Notes under the pieces: generated by a model
What the model was told of the DNA's origin: nothing
What the model saw: the letters and a program-made list of their open reading frames with translations, nothing else
Databases searched by the model: none
Made by a program: the position numbers and the translations under genes
Origin: Bacteroidales bacterium
Lineage (GTDB): Bacteria; Bacteroidota; Bacteroidia; Bacteroidales; Muribaculaceae
NCBI GenBank assembly: GCA_015060975.1
Contig: SUXI01000010.1
Span: 17,514-81,513 of the forward strand
Reading direction: 5' to 3'
DNA: 64,000 bases
Shown: positions 9,279-17,971 of the stretch, in pieces
Numbering within the stretch: the stretch's first letter is position 1
Layout: every line of letters begins with the position of its first letter

Positions 9279-11771
9279 ATGAAAAAGCTGTTACAAATTC
9301 CGCTACTACTTGTAGCTCTGTTCCTAATCTCAATCCCCATCTCCGCCCACGACTTTGAAGTCGATGATATCTATTACAGCATCACAGATGAAACAGCCAA
9401 AACTGTTAAAGTAACCTATTATGATTTATATAATAATGGTTACGCATATTCAGGTGAAGTCTCAATTCCTTCTTCGGTCACTTATAATGGAATTACTTAT
9501 TCTGTGACTGAGATCGGAGGCTATGCGTTCTCTGGTTGCACCGGATTGACCTCGGTAACCATCCCCAATTCCGTGACCTCAATTGGTGAATCTGCGTTCT
9601 ATTATTGCAGCGGTTTGACCTCAGTAACTATCCCTAATTCCGTGACCTCGATTGACTACAGTGCGTTTGAGGGTTGCACCGGTTTGAAAGAGCTAATTAT
9701 TGAAGATGGAACTAAAGATTTATCATTGTCATATAATTATTACAGCGATTATTATTCTGGTGAAGGTTTGTTTTATGATTGCCCTCTTGAAAATCTATAT
9801 CTTGGAAGAAATTTACTTTATGATACATCTGGTAAATTTGGTTACTCTCCGTTCCATAAAATAACAACGCTTAAATCAGTAACGATAGGCAATTCTGTAA
9901 AAAAGATTGACCGTTATGCGTTCTCTGGTTGCTCCGGCTTGACCTCAGTGACCATCCCCAATTCCGTGACCGAGATTGGCTACAGTGCGTTTGAGGGTTG
10001 CACCGGTTTGACTTCAGTTACTATCCCCAATTCAGTGACCTCGATTGGCGACGAGGCATTCTATGAATGCTCCGAGTTAACCTCTATCACCATCCCCAAT
10101 TCCGTGACCTCGATTGGCTACAGTGCGTTTGAGGGTTGCACCGGTTTGACTTCAGTTACTATCCCCAATTCAGTGACCTCGATTGGCAACGAGGCGTTCT
10201 ATGGCACAGGTTGGTATAATAATCAACCTGATGGGATTTTATATTTGGATAATTGTTGTTTAGGTTATAAAGGCAGCAAACCTACAGGATCGCTATTAAT
10301 AAAAAAAGACACTCGTTTGATTGGTTCCTATGCGTTCCGTGATTGCAGCGGATTGACATCAGTAACTATCGGCAATTCCGTAACCTCGATTGGGTACTGC
10401 GCGTTCTATGGTTGCACCGGGTTAGCAAGTTATACAATAACTGTAAACCAAATTTCTGCCACATTAACAAATTTATCAACCCCTACACAATATACCCCTT
10501 ACTTTCAATTCCTAAACAAGTATTATAAGTCAGGAGATAAAATAACCGGATTGACACCAGATAGAAAATACGACTACTACTATGGCTTGATTATAAATGG
10601 TATTTATTGCCAAATCGGTTATGATTCTTTCACGACATCTCAGTTTAATGTAAATCTTTCCGGCAGTGCTACCGCATCTTCAGTGTCGGCAACAGGCTCA
10701 TACACTCAAGGAGATGCCACACTTGTGGGCGAAGGGTTGAATTTAGGCAGCGAAGTGACAAATTTTGACAACAAAAACAATGTAACTTTTGAGAACCTTG
10801 ACCCCAATACATCATACACAGTTTATTATGGTGTGAAAATAAAAGAAAACACATCGACATATACTACTTCCGAAACGTTCACCACCGAGGCTTTGAATTG
10901 GGTCAACGGTCGTTATGACGCCACCTCAACCACAAGCGCAAGGTTGATTGTCGAGACCAATTGCGACGCCACCCTTGGCACGGGATATGAGTGGAGACGA
11001 ATAGACGCTCCCGATATTATAGCGTCATCTAAAGTTGAATGCCCTGTGGTGAATGGCATGCTTGTGGGTTCATTGCGAAATCTTAATCCCGATGTATATT
11101 ATAAGTGTCGCCCATATTACACCTCGGCAAGCGGAAACACTTACTATGGCGATTGGGTGGGATTTTATACCGCTGATGCCAATGTGTATTTCAGTCCCGA
11201 AGTCCTCACCTATTCAAATGTGGCAGTGAACAACAACTCGGCAGTTGTTAAAGGATATGCGCTCGAAGGCACCGATGTTATCACAGCTCAAGGATTTGAA
11301 TATTGGAAAACAGGAACCACCATCAAGCCGGCATCAACCGACGATCGCAAAGTTGTTAATGCCTCGGGCATAGCGATGAGCGCCACACTCACCAATCTCG
11401 ACTATAACTCGACATATAAATACCGCGCGTTTGTGACAACCGAGAAAGGCACTGTTTATGGCGACGAGATAGAGTTCAGCACCGGTGACGACCCTGCGGG
11501 AATCGGTTATATTGAAATAGACAACGACGAACTCACAGTGACATTGCGGGAAAATCCGGCAACCGGAACCGCCTGGGTGAAGATAGCCGGAGCGACAGGT
11601 GGCGAAGCCCAATATGCCATTACCTCGATGAGCGGCTCGATGGTTGCATGCGGCAGAGTTATGCTCGAAGATGAATGGAACGCGATAGAACTCGACTGTC
11701 CGTCGGGCTTGTATTTATTGACCATTAACGATGGCAAGCAAGTGAAAACATTGCGTTTGATAGTGAAATAA
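9279..11771 (+). CDS. BspA-type leucine-rich repeat surface protein
   Basis: An 830-residue exported protein. Residues 1-23 are a Sec signal peptide ending in ISAHD. About residues 60-385 hold tandem LRR_5 repeats of roughly 23 residues (pattern GCxGLTSVTIPNSVTSIGxxAF), interrupted by two non-repeat inserts. About 450-740 look like fibronectin-type beta domains. The last 70 residues end in GLYLLTINDGKQVKTLRLIV, resembling a type A T9SS sorting domain. BspA-like proteins bind host matrix or other bacteria; the ligand here is unknown. The preceding structured RNA1 may control it. Near-identical DNA repeats make repeat-number change likely. Confidence 0.85.
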   Translation: MKKLLQIPLLLVALFLISIPISAHDFEVDDIYYSITDETAKTVKVTYYDLYNNGYAYSGEVSIPSSVTYNGITYSVTEIGGYAFSGCTGLTSVTIPNSVTSIGESAFYYCSGLTSVTIPNSVTSIDYSAFEGCTGLKELIIEDGTKDLSLSYNYYSDYYSGEGLFYDCPLENLYLGRNLLYDTSGKFGYSPFHKITTLKSVTIGNSVKKIDRYAFSGCSGLTSVTIPNSVTEIGYSAFEGCTGLTSVTIPNSVTSIGDEAFYECSELTSITIPNSVTSIGYSAFEGCTGLTSVTIPNSVTSIGNEAFYGTGWYNNQPDGILYLDNCCLGYKGSKPTGSLLIKKDTRLIGSYAFRDCSGLTSVTIGNSVTSIGYCAFYGCTGLASYTITVNQISATLTNLSTPTQYTPYFQFLNKYYKSGDKITGLTPDRKYDYYYGLIINGIYCQIGYDSFTTSQFNVNLSGSATASSVSATGSYTQGDATLVGEGLNLGSEVTNFDNKNNVTFENLDPNTSYTVYYGVKIKENTSTYTTSETFTTEALNWVNGRYDATSTTSARLIVETNCDATLGTGYEWRRIDAPDIIASSKVECPVVNGMLVGSLRNLNPDVYYKCRPYYTSASGNTYYGDWVGFYTADANVYFSPEVLTYSNVAVNNNSAVVKGYALEGTDVITAQGFEYWKTGTTIKPASTDDRKVVNASGIAMSATLTNLDYNSTYKYRAFVTTEKGTVYGDEIEFSTGDDPAGIGYIEIDNDELTVTLRENPATGTAWVKIAGATGGEAQYAITSMSGSMVACGRVMLEDEWNAIELDCPSGLYLLTINDGKQVKTLRLIVK
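9974..10187 (+). repeat. 76-bp exact direct repeat inside the LRR coding region
   Basis: Positions 9974-10049 and 10112-10187 are identical over 76 bp, offset by 138 bp (46 codons, two LRR units). Recombination between them would remove or add two repeats in frame. Confidence 0.9.
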
Positions 11772-11796
11772 GACTATTTCACATAAAAACAGATTT

Positions 11797-11829
11797 ATGG
11801 CTGTGGGCGTGAGCTCACAGCCATTTTTA
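11797..11829 (+). terminator. Rho-independent terminator of the BspA-like gene
   Basis: A 9-bp stem (11797-11805 with 11816-11824) followed by T's. Confidence 0.85.
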
Positions 11830-11879
11830 GTATTACATATAATATGTAAGCAGTTAAAATGCCTATTTTGAAAGAATGA

Positions 11880-12518
11880 TTACAGATATGGGTTGTTGAG
11901 TTTTTCGTTGCCAATGGTTGTTTCGGGTCCATGTCCGGGATATACTATAGTATCATCGGGCAACGAGAGCAGTTTAAGATTAATAGTATCAATCAATTGT
12001 TTATAATTACCTCCCGGCAAATCGGTGCGACCTATGCTTGAATTAAACAATACGTCACCCGAAATCACAAATGCCGATTCGGGGGCATAAATCACAATGC
12101 TACCGGGAGAGTGTCCCGGAACTTGTAAAATGTGTATTTCTTCATCTCCGAGCAGTAATTTGTCGCCATCTTTTAAATTAACATCTATTTTCAAGTCGTC
12201 GATAGAGATATGAAGTCCAAACATTCGTGCCTGTTCCCTCAATCGTTCAGCCAAAAATTGATCGGCAGAGTTGCATTCCGGTTTCAGTCCATATTTTTGT
12301 GATATATGTGTGATGCCAAACGAATGGTCGATGTGCATGTGGGTATTGATTAAATGAATGGGATTAAGGTTGTTTGACGCAATAAAACGGTCTAATGAGT
12401 CACATTCATTATCATCAATCATTCCGGGGTCAACAATAATCGCTTCTTTGCTATTATCATCCCAAAGAATGTATGTGTTGACTCCAAACATATTAAAACA
12501 AAAACGGCTAACTTTCAT
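11880..12518 (-). CDS. MBL-fold metallo-hydrolase (glyoxalase II-like)
   Basis: A 212-residue metallo-beta-lactamase-fold protein. The metal-binding HxHxDH motif is seen as NTHMHIDHSFG (about residue 58), followed by GHSPGS (about 135), SGDVLF (about 154) and YPGHGPET (about 195). This matches the small glyoxalase II-like hydrolases common in Bacteroidales; the substrate is not shown. It lies 11 nt downstream of rsmG on the same strand and is probably co-transcribed with it. Confidence 0.9.
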   Translation of the reverse strand: MKVSRFCFNMFGVNTYILWDDNSKEAIIVDPGMIDDNECDSLDRFIASNNLNPIHLINTHMHIDHSFGITHISQKYGLKPECNSADQFLAERLREQARMFGLHISIDDLKIDVNLKDGDKLLLGDEEIHILQVPGHSPGSIVIYAPESAFVISGDVLFNSSIGRTDLPGGNYKQLIDTINLKLLSLPDDTIVYPGHGPETTIGNEKLNNPYL

Positions 12519-12529
12519 GAGGATATCTA

Positions 12530-13153
12530 TTACATGGGTACATAAATGATTTTTTTTGTTTCAAAAAATGGTTCATTGAAAAATTCGGTTAACGGGTAGT
12601 CGATTACCGGATAATTTACGGCATTGATTTCTTCGTCAAGTTCTCCTCCTTTGAGGCATATTAGTCCGTTTTGATATTTATTCCTGTTCCCTTTTGCAAT
12701 GTTCTTGCGAATAAGAGGTAGTAGCTCATCTAAACGCATGACGGCGCGACTTACTACAAAATCATATTTCTGACGACACTCACCAATATCCCCATGTTGA
12801 AAAGTGACATTGGTTAAGCCTATTTCTTCGGCAATAGATGCGGCGACTTTGATTTTTTTGCCAATTCGGTCAACAAGGTGGAATTGACAATTGGGAAACA
12901 TTGTTGCAAGTGGTATTCCCGGAAATCCGCCACCGGTCCCCATGTCTAAAAATGCAGTTTCATCAATAGGGTTTATAAATTTGGCTATTGATAAAGAGTG
13001 TAATATATGATTCATATACAAATTGTCAATATCTTTTCGAGATATGACATTAATTTTAGCATTCCATTCGGGGTATAATTTCCCCATTAGTTCAAATTGG
13101 CGTATTTGTGTCTCTGAAATATTGGGGAAATATTTTAATACAGAATTATTCAT
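12530..13153 (-). CDS. rsmG: 16S rRNA (guanine-527-N7) methyltransferase RsmG
   Basis: About 207 residues. It methylates G527 of 16S rRNA. The SAM-binding motif LDMGTGGGFPGIPLA and the later VSRAVMRLDELLPL region are diagnostic, as is NVISRKDIDNLYMNHILHSL in the N-terminal half. I chose the ATG at 13153 (MNNSVLKYFPN) because the family starts there; the longer frame to 13174 would need a TTG start. It forms a probable operon with the MBL hydrolase. Confidence 0.95.
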   Translation of the reverse strand: MNNSVLKYFPNISETQIRQFELMGKLYPEWNAKINVISRKDIDNLYMNHILHSLSIAKFINPIDETAFLDMGTGGGFPGIPLATMFPNCQFHLVDRIGKKIKVAASIAEEIGLTNVTFQHGDIGECRQKYDFVVSRAVMRLDELLPLIRKNIAKGNRNKYQNGLICLKGGELDEEINAVNYPVIDYPLTEFFNEPFFETKKIIYVPM

Positions 13154-13251
13154 ATTCCATTTAATTATCAACAATTAATACTTTTATTTTCTTATTTTTA
13201 ATGTATTTCCATAAAAATGCTGTTATTTTGTACTACAAAAATAATACTTAT

Positions 13252-14088
13252 ATGTTGAAAATAGGAAAATTTAATACCCTTAAAGTTTTAAAAATTGTAG
13301 AGTTTGGGTTATATCTTGATGGTGGAAATGATATAGAGATATTGTTGCCTTCGAGATATGTATCAGAGATTCCCCAAATAGGGCAGGAGTTAAATGTTTT
13401 TATATATGCCGATTCGGAGGACCGTTTAATTGCTACAACCGAAAAACCTTTAACTCAGGTGGGGCAATTTGCATATCTAAATGTGAAATCGGTAAATAGG
13501 ATTGGGGCATTTCTTGATTGGGGATTGATGAAAGATTTATTGGTGCCGTTTAGTGAACAACGCGCACGAATGAAACAAGGTGGCAAATATCTTGTTTATA
13601 CATATTTAGATGACGCAACCAAGCGTATAGTCGCTTCGTCTAAGATTGATAAATTCTTGGGAAATACAATTCCGGCATATACAAAAGGCGAAAAGGTGGA
13701 GTGCCTTGTATATGATGAAACAGAGATTGGCTATAAAGTAATAGTAAATCATTTACATAAAGGAATGATTTACAAAAATGAAATTTTTCAGTCGGTCGAT
13801 ATTGAAGATGTTGTTGATGGGTATGTCAAACAAATCAGAGATGATGGGAAGATAGATATAACTCTAAATGATTCAACGATTAATCGCATTAATGCTTTGG
13901 CTGAACGTTTTCTTCAGTTCATAAAGATTAATGGAGGAAAGACTACTCTTAGTGATAAATCCAGTCCCGATTTAATTAAATCAATTTTACAATGCAGTAA
14001 AAAAGATTTTAAGAAAGCTATAGGGCTTCTATATAAGTCTAAGTTGATAAAAATAGAAGAAACATCAATAAGTTTAAACGATGAGTAG
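13252..14088 (+). CDS. S1-like RNA-binding protein (CvfB family)
   Basis: About 278 residues with tandem S1-like OB domains and a C-terminal winged-helix-like segment (SPDLIKSILQCSKKDFKKAIGLLYKSKLI). The VEFGLYLDGGNDIEILLPSRYV and RIGAFLDWGLMKDLLVPFSEQ segments are typical of CvfB/YitL proteins, which bind RNA and influence gene expression in other bacteria. I preferred the ATG at 13252 (MLKIGKFNTLKV) over the upstream in-frame ATG at 13201 because family members start with this sequence. It is transcribed divergently from rsmG. Confidence 0.85.
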   Translation: MLKIGKFNTLKVLKIVEFGLYLDGGNDIEILLPSRYVSEIPQIGQELNVFIYADSEDRLIATTEKPLTQVGQFAYLNVKSVNRIGAFLDWGLMKDLLVPFSEQRARMKQGGKYLVYTYLDDATKRIVASSKIDKFLGNTIPAYTKGEKVECLVYDETEIGYKVIVNHLHKGMIYKNEIFQSVDIEDVVDGYVKQIRDDGKIDITLNDSTINRINALAERFLQFIKINGGKTTLSDKSSPDLIKSILQCSKKDFKKAIGLLYKSKLIKIEETSISLNDE

Positions 14089-14270
14089 TTGAAGGCATTT
14101 GTCGGTCGTTTAGCTTGCTAAACTTCCTCCTCTATCTTGAAAATTTATCAATTAAAATCTCAAAATCATTCCAAATCAATTTATAGGACCTGCTTTAAGC
14201 AGAAAATGTGCAAAAGTGCCATTTTCAATAATTAAGATAAAAATATTTTACGGAAGTTGCCGAAATTTCC

Positions 14271-14472
14271 TTGAGGGAACTTCTATAAATTGCTTTGTGA
14301 AGATTTATGAATTTTATTTGAGCGGATTTTTGTTCTTTGTTGAATGAGCATAGCGAGCTATGCGATTGAAACAAAGGCAAAAAGATGCCAAAGAAAAGCA
14401 TAAAGCACACAAAAGAACGTTCCCAATAACTATTGTTTAATTAATTCGCGGAATTTATAGAAATTCCCTTAA
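14271..14472 (+). repeat. MITE-like element, family A, copy 2
   Basis: A 202-bp element. The left end is TTGAGGGAACTTCTATAAAT; the right end is the inverted form of TTAAGGGAATTTCTATAAAT. The interior carries a GCATAG/CTATGC hairpin. It is nearly identical to 60975-61175 and inverted relative to 8482-8751. The rest of the gap (14089-14270) holds only a weak hairpin at 14108-14123 and no gene. Confidence 0.85.
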
Positions 14473-14565
14473 ATTAATGTTGGTGTATCTATTTTTTGGC
14501 AATAATTATAAATATGTGAATTTTTTTTAGCATCTTTGTAAAATAAAATATAAATAAGACTATTT

Positions 14566-15588
14566 ATGGAGTTTACAGCCAATCAAATTGCATCACTTGT
14601 GAACGGAACAATAATAGGTGATGGTAATGCTACGGTTAAAACATTTGCAAAGATAGAAGAAGGGCATCAAGGAGCCATTTCTTTTTTGGCAAATCCAAAA
14701 TATACTCATTATATTTATGAGACAAAATCATCTATTGTTCTTGTTAAGAATGATTTTATCCCAGAGAAAGAATTAACAACTACACTTATAAAAGTTGAGG
14801 ATCCGTATGCAACGCTTGCAATGTTGCTTGAGATGGTTTCTAAATTAATGAATCCACAACCAACAGGTGTGGAGCAACCAAGTTATATTTCTTCAAATGT
14901 AACTATTCCTGAAGATGTGTATATAGGTGCATTTGCTTATATTGGAAGCGGAGTTAGTATTGGGAAAGGGGTAAAGATATATCCACAAGCCTATATTGGC
15001 AATAATGTGACAATAGAAGACGGCTCTATAATATATTCGGGAGTAAAAATATATCATGGGTGTAGTATTGGCAAAAATTGTATTATTCACGCCGGTGCGG
15101 TTATTGGTGCAGATGGATTTGGTTTTGCGCCCACAGAGAATGGCTATAATAAAATACCCCAAATAGGTAACGTCATAATTGAGGATAACGTTGAGATTGG
15201 AGCAAATACTACAATTGATAGAGCAACAATGGGGTGTACGCGTATAAAAACAGGTGTTAAACTTGATAACCTTATTCAGATTGCTCATAATGTTGAAGTA
15301 GGCGAGCATTCGGTGATGGCAGCTCAAGCCGGAATTGCCGGTTCGGCAAAACTTGGGCAATGGTGTATGATAGGCGGTCAAGTAGGTGTTGCCGGACATA
15401 TTACGGTTGGTGATAAAGTAAATATTGGAGCGCAATCGGGAATACATTCAAGTGTAAAATCGGGTAGTCGGTTAATGGGGTATCCTGCCGCCGATGCAAA
15501 AGATTTTATGCGTCAAACTGTATATATTAAGAATTTGGGCAACTTGAATGCTCGAGTAAATAAAATAGAAACAAAGTTAAACAATTAG
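14566..15588 (+). CDS. lpxD: UDP-3-O-acylglucosamine N-acyltransferase
   Basis: A 340-residue protein for the third step of lipid A synthesis: it adds the N-linked hydroxyacyl chain to UDP-3-O-acyl-glucosamine. An N-terminal uridine-binding domain (residues 1-100) precedes a left-handed beta helix of hexapeptide repeats (about 105-310) with the [23 protein letters not shown] block and the catalytic HN in QIAHNVEVG. Cytoplasmic homotrimer. It is followed 4 nt later by the lpxC-fabZ fusion and then lpxA, so lipid A genes form one operon. Confidence 0.97.
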   Translation: MEFTANQIASLVNGTIIGDGNATVKTFAKIEEGHQGAISFLANPKYTHYIYETKSSIVLVKNDFIPEKELTTTLIKVEDPYATLAMLLEMVSKLMNPQPTGVEQPSYISSNVTIPEDVYIGAFAYIGSGVSIGKGVKIYPQAYIGNNVTIEDGSIIYSGVKIYHGCSIGKNCIIHAGAVIGADGFGFAPTENGYNKIPQIGNVIIEDNVEIGANTTIDRATMGCTRIKTGVKLDNLIQIAHNVEVGEHSVMAAQAGIAGSAKLGQWCMIGGQVGVAGHITVGDKVNIGAQSGIHSSVKSGSRLMGYPAADAKDFMRQTVYIKNLGNLNARVNKIETKLNN

Positions 15589-15592
15589 CATA

Positions 15593-16975
15593 ATGAAACA
15601 AGTTACATTAAATAATTCATTTAGCGTAAAAGGAAAAGGTCTTCATACCGGATTGGAGATTGAAGCGACTTTTTATCCTGCTCCTGAGAATCATGGTTAT
15701 AAGTTTCAACGTATAGATTTAGAAGGTGAACCTATAATAGATGCCTTGGCCGAATATGTCACAGCTACAACCCGTGGCACGGTAATTAGTCGGGGTGATG
15801 TGTCGGTTAGTACAATAGAGCATGCCATGGCTGCATTATATTCGGCTGGAATAGACAATTGTTTAATTAAGTTAAACGCTCCCGAAATGCCAATTTTAGA
15901 TGGTAGTGCATCGGAATATTGTGAAAGGATTGCGGAAATAGGAACAATTGAACAAAAAACAGATAAAGATTATTATATAGTAAAACAAAAAATAGAAGTC
16001 AGAGACGATACTACAGGTGCGTCAATAGTAGTCCTACCAGATGAGGATTTTAGTATTGATACAATGGTTGCTTTTGATTCCCCGGTATTAACAAATCAAT
16101 TTGCATCCTTAGACCGTTTATCAGATTTTGCTTCAGAAATTAGTGCAAGTCGTACGTTTGTTTTTGTCAGAGAGATCGAACCTTTAGTAAAAGGAAATCT
16201 AATAAAGGGAGGGGACTTGGATAATGCAATTGTCATATATGATGCCGAATTGCCTCAAAGTGAGCTTGACCGCATTGCCGATTTAATGAATGTCCCTCGC
16301 AAAAATGTATCGGAATTTGGATATATTAATAATAAACCTCTAACGACCGAAAATGAGCCTGCTCGTCATAAATTGATGGATGTTCTTGGAGATATTGCGC
16401 TTATTGGGCGACCGTTAAAAGGAAAAATCATTGCGACACGTCCGGGGCATTCAATTAATACGACGTTTGCAAAAAAAATTCGACAAGAGATTAAGCGTCA
16501 AGATATTCAAGCGCCCGTTTATAATCCATCAATACCTCCATTAATGGATAATAATAAAATCAGGGAGTTGCTTCCTCATCGTTATCCATTCTTGTTGGTT
16601 GATAAAATTATTGAAAAAGGAGAAAACTATATTGTCGGGATAAAAAATGTAACAACAAATGAACCATTTTTCCAAGGTCATTTTCCTCAAGAGCCGGTTA
16701 TGCCCGGCGTGTTGTTGGTAGAGGCAATGGCACAAACAGGGGGGCTTTTAGTATTAGGAACAGTTGAAGACCCCGAGCGATACTCTACCTATTTTATGAA
16801 AATAGACAATGTGAAATTCCGTCAAAAAGTAGTGCCTGGTGATACGTTAATATTTCATGTGTCATTTATGACCCCATTGCGTAGAGGTTGTGCGGTTATG
16901 AAAGGGTATGCATTTGTAGGAGAAAAGATAGTTACAGAATGTGAATTTATGGCACAAATTATTAAAAACAAATAA
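15593..16975 (+). CDS. lpxC-fabZ: Bifunctional UDP-3-O-acyl-GlcNAc deacetylase / 3-hydroxyacyl-ACP dehydratase (LpxC-FabZ)
   Basis: A 460-residue fusion. Residues 1-300 are LpxC, the Zn-dependent deacetylase that commits lipid A synthesis (TIEHAMAALYSAGIDN and ARHKLMDVLGDIALIG supply the His/Asp Zn ligands). Residues about 315-460 are FabZ, the hot-dog dehydratase of fatty-acid elongation (LLPHRYPFLLVDKI, then FFQGHFPQEPVMPGVLLVEAMAQ with the catalytic His and Glu). The fusion is a known Bacteroidota trait. Both enzymes draw on the hydroxyacyl-ACP pool, so fusion may balance lipid A and phospholipid synthesis. Confidence 0.97.
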   Translation: MKQVTLNNSFSVKGKGLHTGLEIEATFYPAPENHGYKFQRIDLEGEPIIDALAEYVTATTRGTVISRGDVSVSTIEHAMAALYSAGIDNCLIKLNAPEMPILDGSASEYCERIAEIGTIEQKTDKDYYIVKQKIEVRDDTTGASIVVLPDEDFSIDTMVAFDSPVLTNQFASLDRLSDFASEISASRTFVFVREIEPLVKGNLIKGGDLDNAIVIYDAELPQSELDRIADLMNVPRKNVSEFGYINNKPLTTENEPARHKLMDVLGDIALIGRPLKGKIIATRPGHSINTTFAKKIRQEIKRQDIQAPVYNPSIPPLMDNNKIRELLPHRYPFLLVDKIIEKGENYIVGIKNVTTNEPFFQGHFPQEPVMPGVLLVEAMAQTGGLLVLGTVEDPERYSTYFMKIDNVKFRQKVVPGDTLIFHVSFMTPLRRGCAVMKGYAFVGEKIVTECEFMAQIIKNK

Positions 16976-16989
16976 TAGCTAAAGATATA

Positions 16990-17766
16990 ATGAAACAACC
17001 GTTAGCATATATACATCCTGGAGCAAAAATTGCACCAAGTGTAGTTATAGATCCTTTTGTTACTATAGAAAACAATGTTGAAATTGGAGAGGGGACGCGA
17101 ATAGGAAGTAATGTTACAATTATGGAAGGTGCGCGTATTGGAAAAAATTGTACAATCTTTCCGGGAGCAGTGATATCCGGCACTCCACAAGATTTAAAAT
17201 TTCAAGGAGAAGAATCTCTTGCTATTATTGGTGACAATACAACAATTCGAGAATGTGTGACAATAAATAGAGGTACTGCTTCAAAAGGTAAAACTGTAGT
17301 TGGCAATAATTGTTTAATTATGGCGTATTCGCATGTCGCTCACGATAGTTTTGTTGGTAATAATGTAATAATTTCAAATGCAACTCAAATCGCCGGAGAA
17401 GTTATAGTCGATGATTTTGCGGTTATTGGAGGTGGAACATTAGTACACCAATTCAGTCACATTGGACCACATGTTATGATTCAAGGTGGAGCTCTTATAA
17501 ATAAAGATATACCTCCATATGTAAAAGCTGCGCGCGAGCCAATTGCATATACCGGCGTAAATTCAATTGGATTGCGTCGTAGAAATTTCTCAAATGAGCA
17601 AATTCGTGAAATTCAAGAGTTCTACAGATATCTATATTTATCGGGATTGAATGTGACAGATGCGTTGGAACGTATAGAAGCTGAACTTCCGGCAACAAAA
17701 GAAAGAGATGAAATGATTATGTTTATCCGTAATTCAAAAAGAGGAATTATTCGCGGATATGTGTAA
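16990..17766 (+). CDS. lpxA: UDP-N-acetylglucosamine acyltransferase
   Basis: A 258-residue cytoplasmic homotrimer that catalyses the first lipid A step (O-acylation of UDP-GlcNAc). Hexapeptide repeats form the left-handed helix (residues 5-185), with the catalytic His in MAYSHVAHDSFVGN, followed by the C-terminal helical domain starting near GLRRRNFSNEQIREIQEFYR. Last gene of the lipid A operon; a terminator follows. Confidence 0.97.
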   Translation: MKQPLAYIHPGAKIAPSVVIDPFVTIENNVEIGEGTRIGSNVTIMEGARIGKNCTIFPGAVISGTPQDLKFQGEESLAIIGDNTTIRECVTINRGTASKGKTVVGNNCLIMAYSHVAHDSFVGNNVIISNATQIAGEVIVDDFAVIGGGTLVHQFSHIGPHVMIQGGALINKDIPPYVKAAREPIAYTGVNSIGLRRRNFSNEQIREIQEFYRYLYLSGLNVTDALERIEAELPATKERDEMIMFIRNSKRGIIRGYV

Positions 17767-17788
17767 AACAAATAAATAAAATGGAAAG

Positions 17789-17821
17789 GACGGTGGTTAA
17801 AAAGCAACTGCCGTCTTTTTT
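17789..17821 (+). terminator. Rho-independent terminator of the lipid A operon
   Basis: A 10-bp stem with two G-T pairs (17789-17798 with 17806-17815) and six T's. Confidence 0.88.
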
Positions 17822-17971
17822 ATAAATTGAGAAATATAGTAATGTTGACGAATTAATAATATTGTTTTTATTATATAGGTAAAAAACATAATAAAACAAC
17901 GAGAATTATTGCGTGAGAATTATTATCTTCGTGAAAAATATAAAAAGTAAATCGACAATCATTATAAAAGA

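Noticed and set aside
9500..10430. CRISPR-like repeats
   Set aside because: The repeated units are in-frame leucine-rich repeats of one protein; there are no unique spacers of constant size and no cas genes.
14893..15447. 184-codon frame antisense to lpxD
   Set aside because: An artefact of hexapeptide-repeat coding sequence; lpxD is clear on the other strand.
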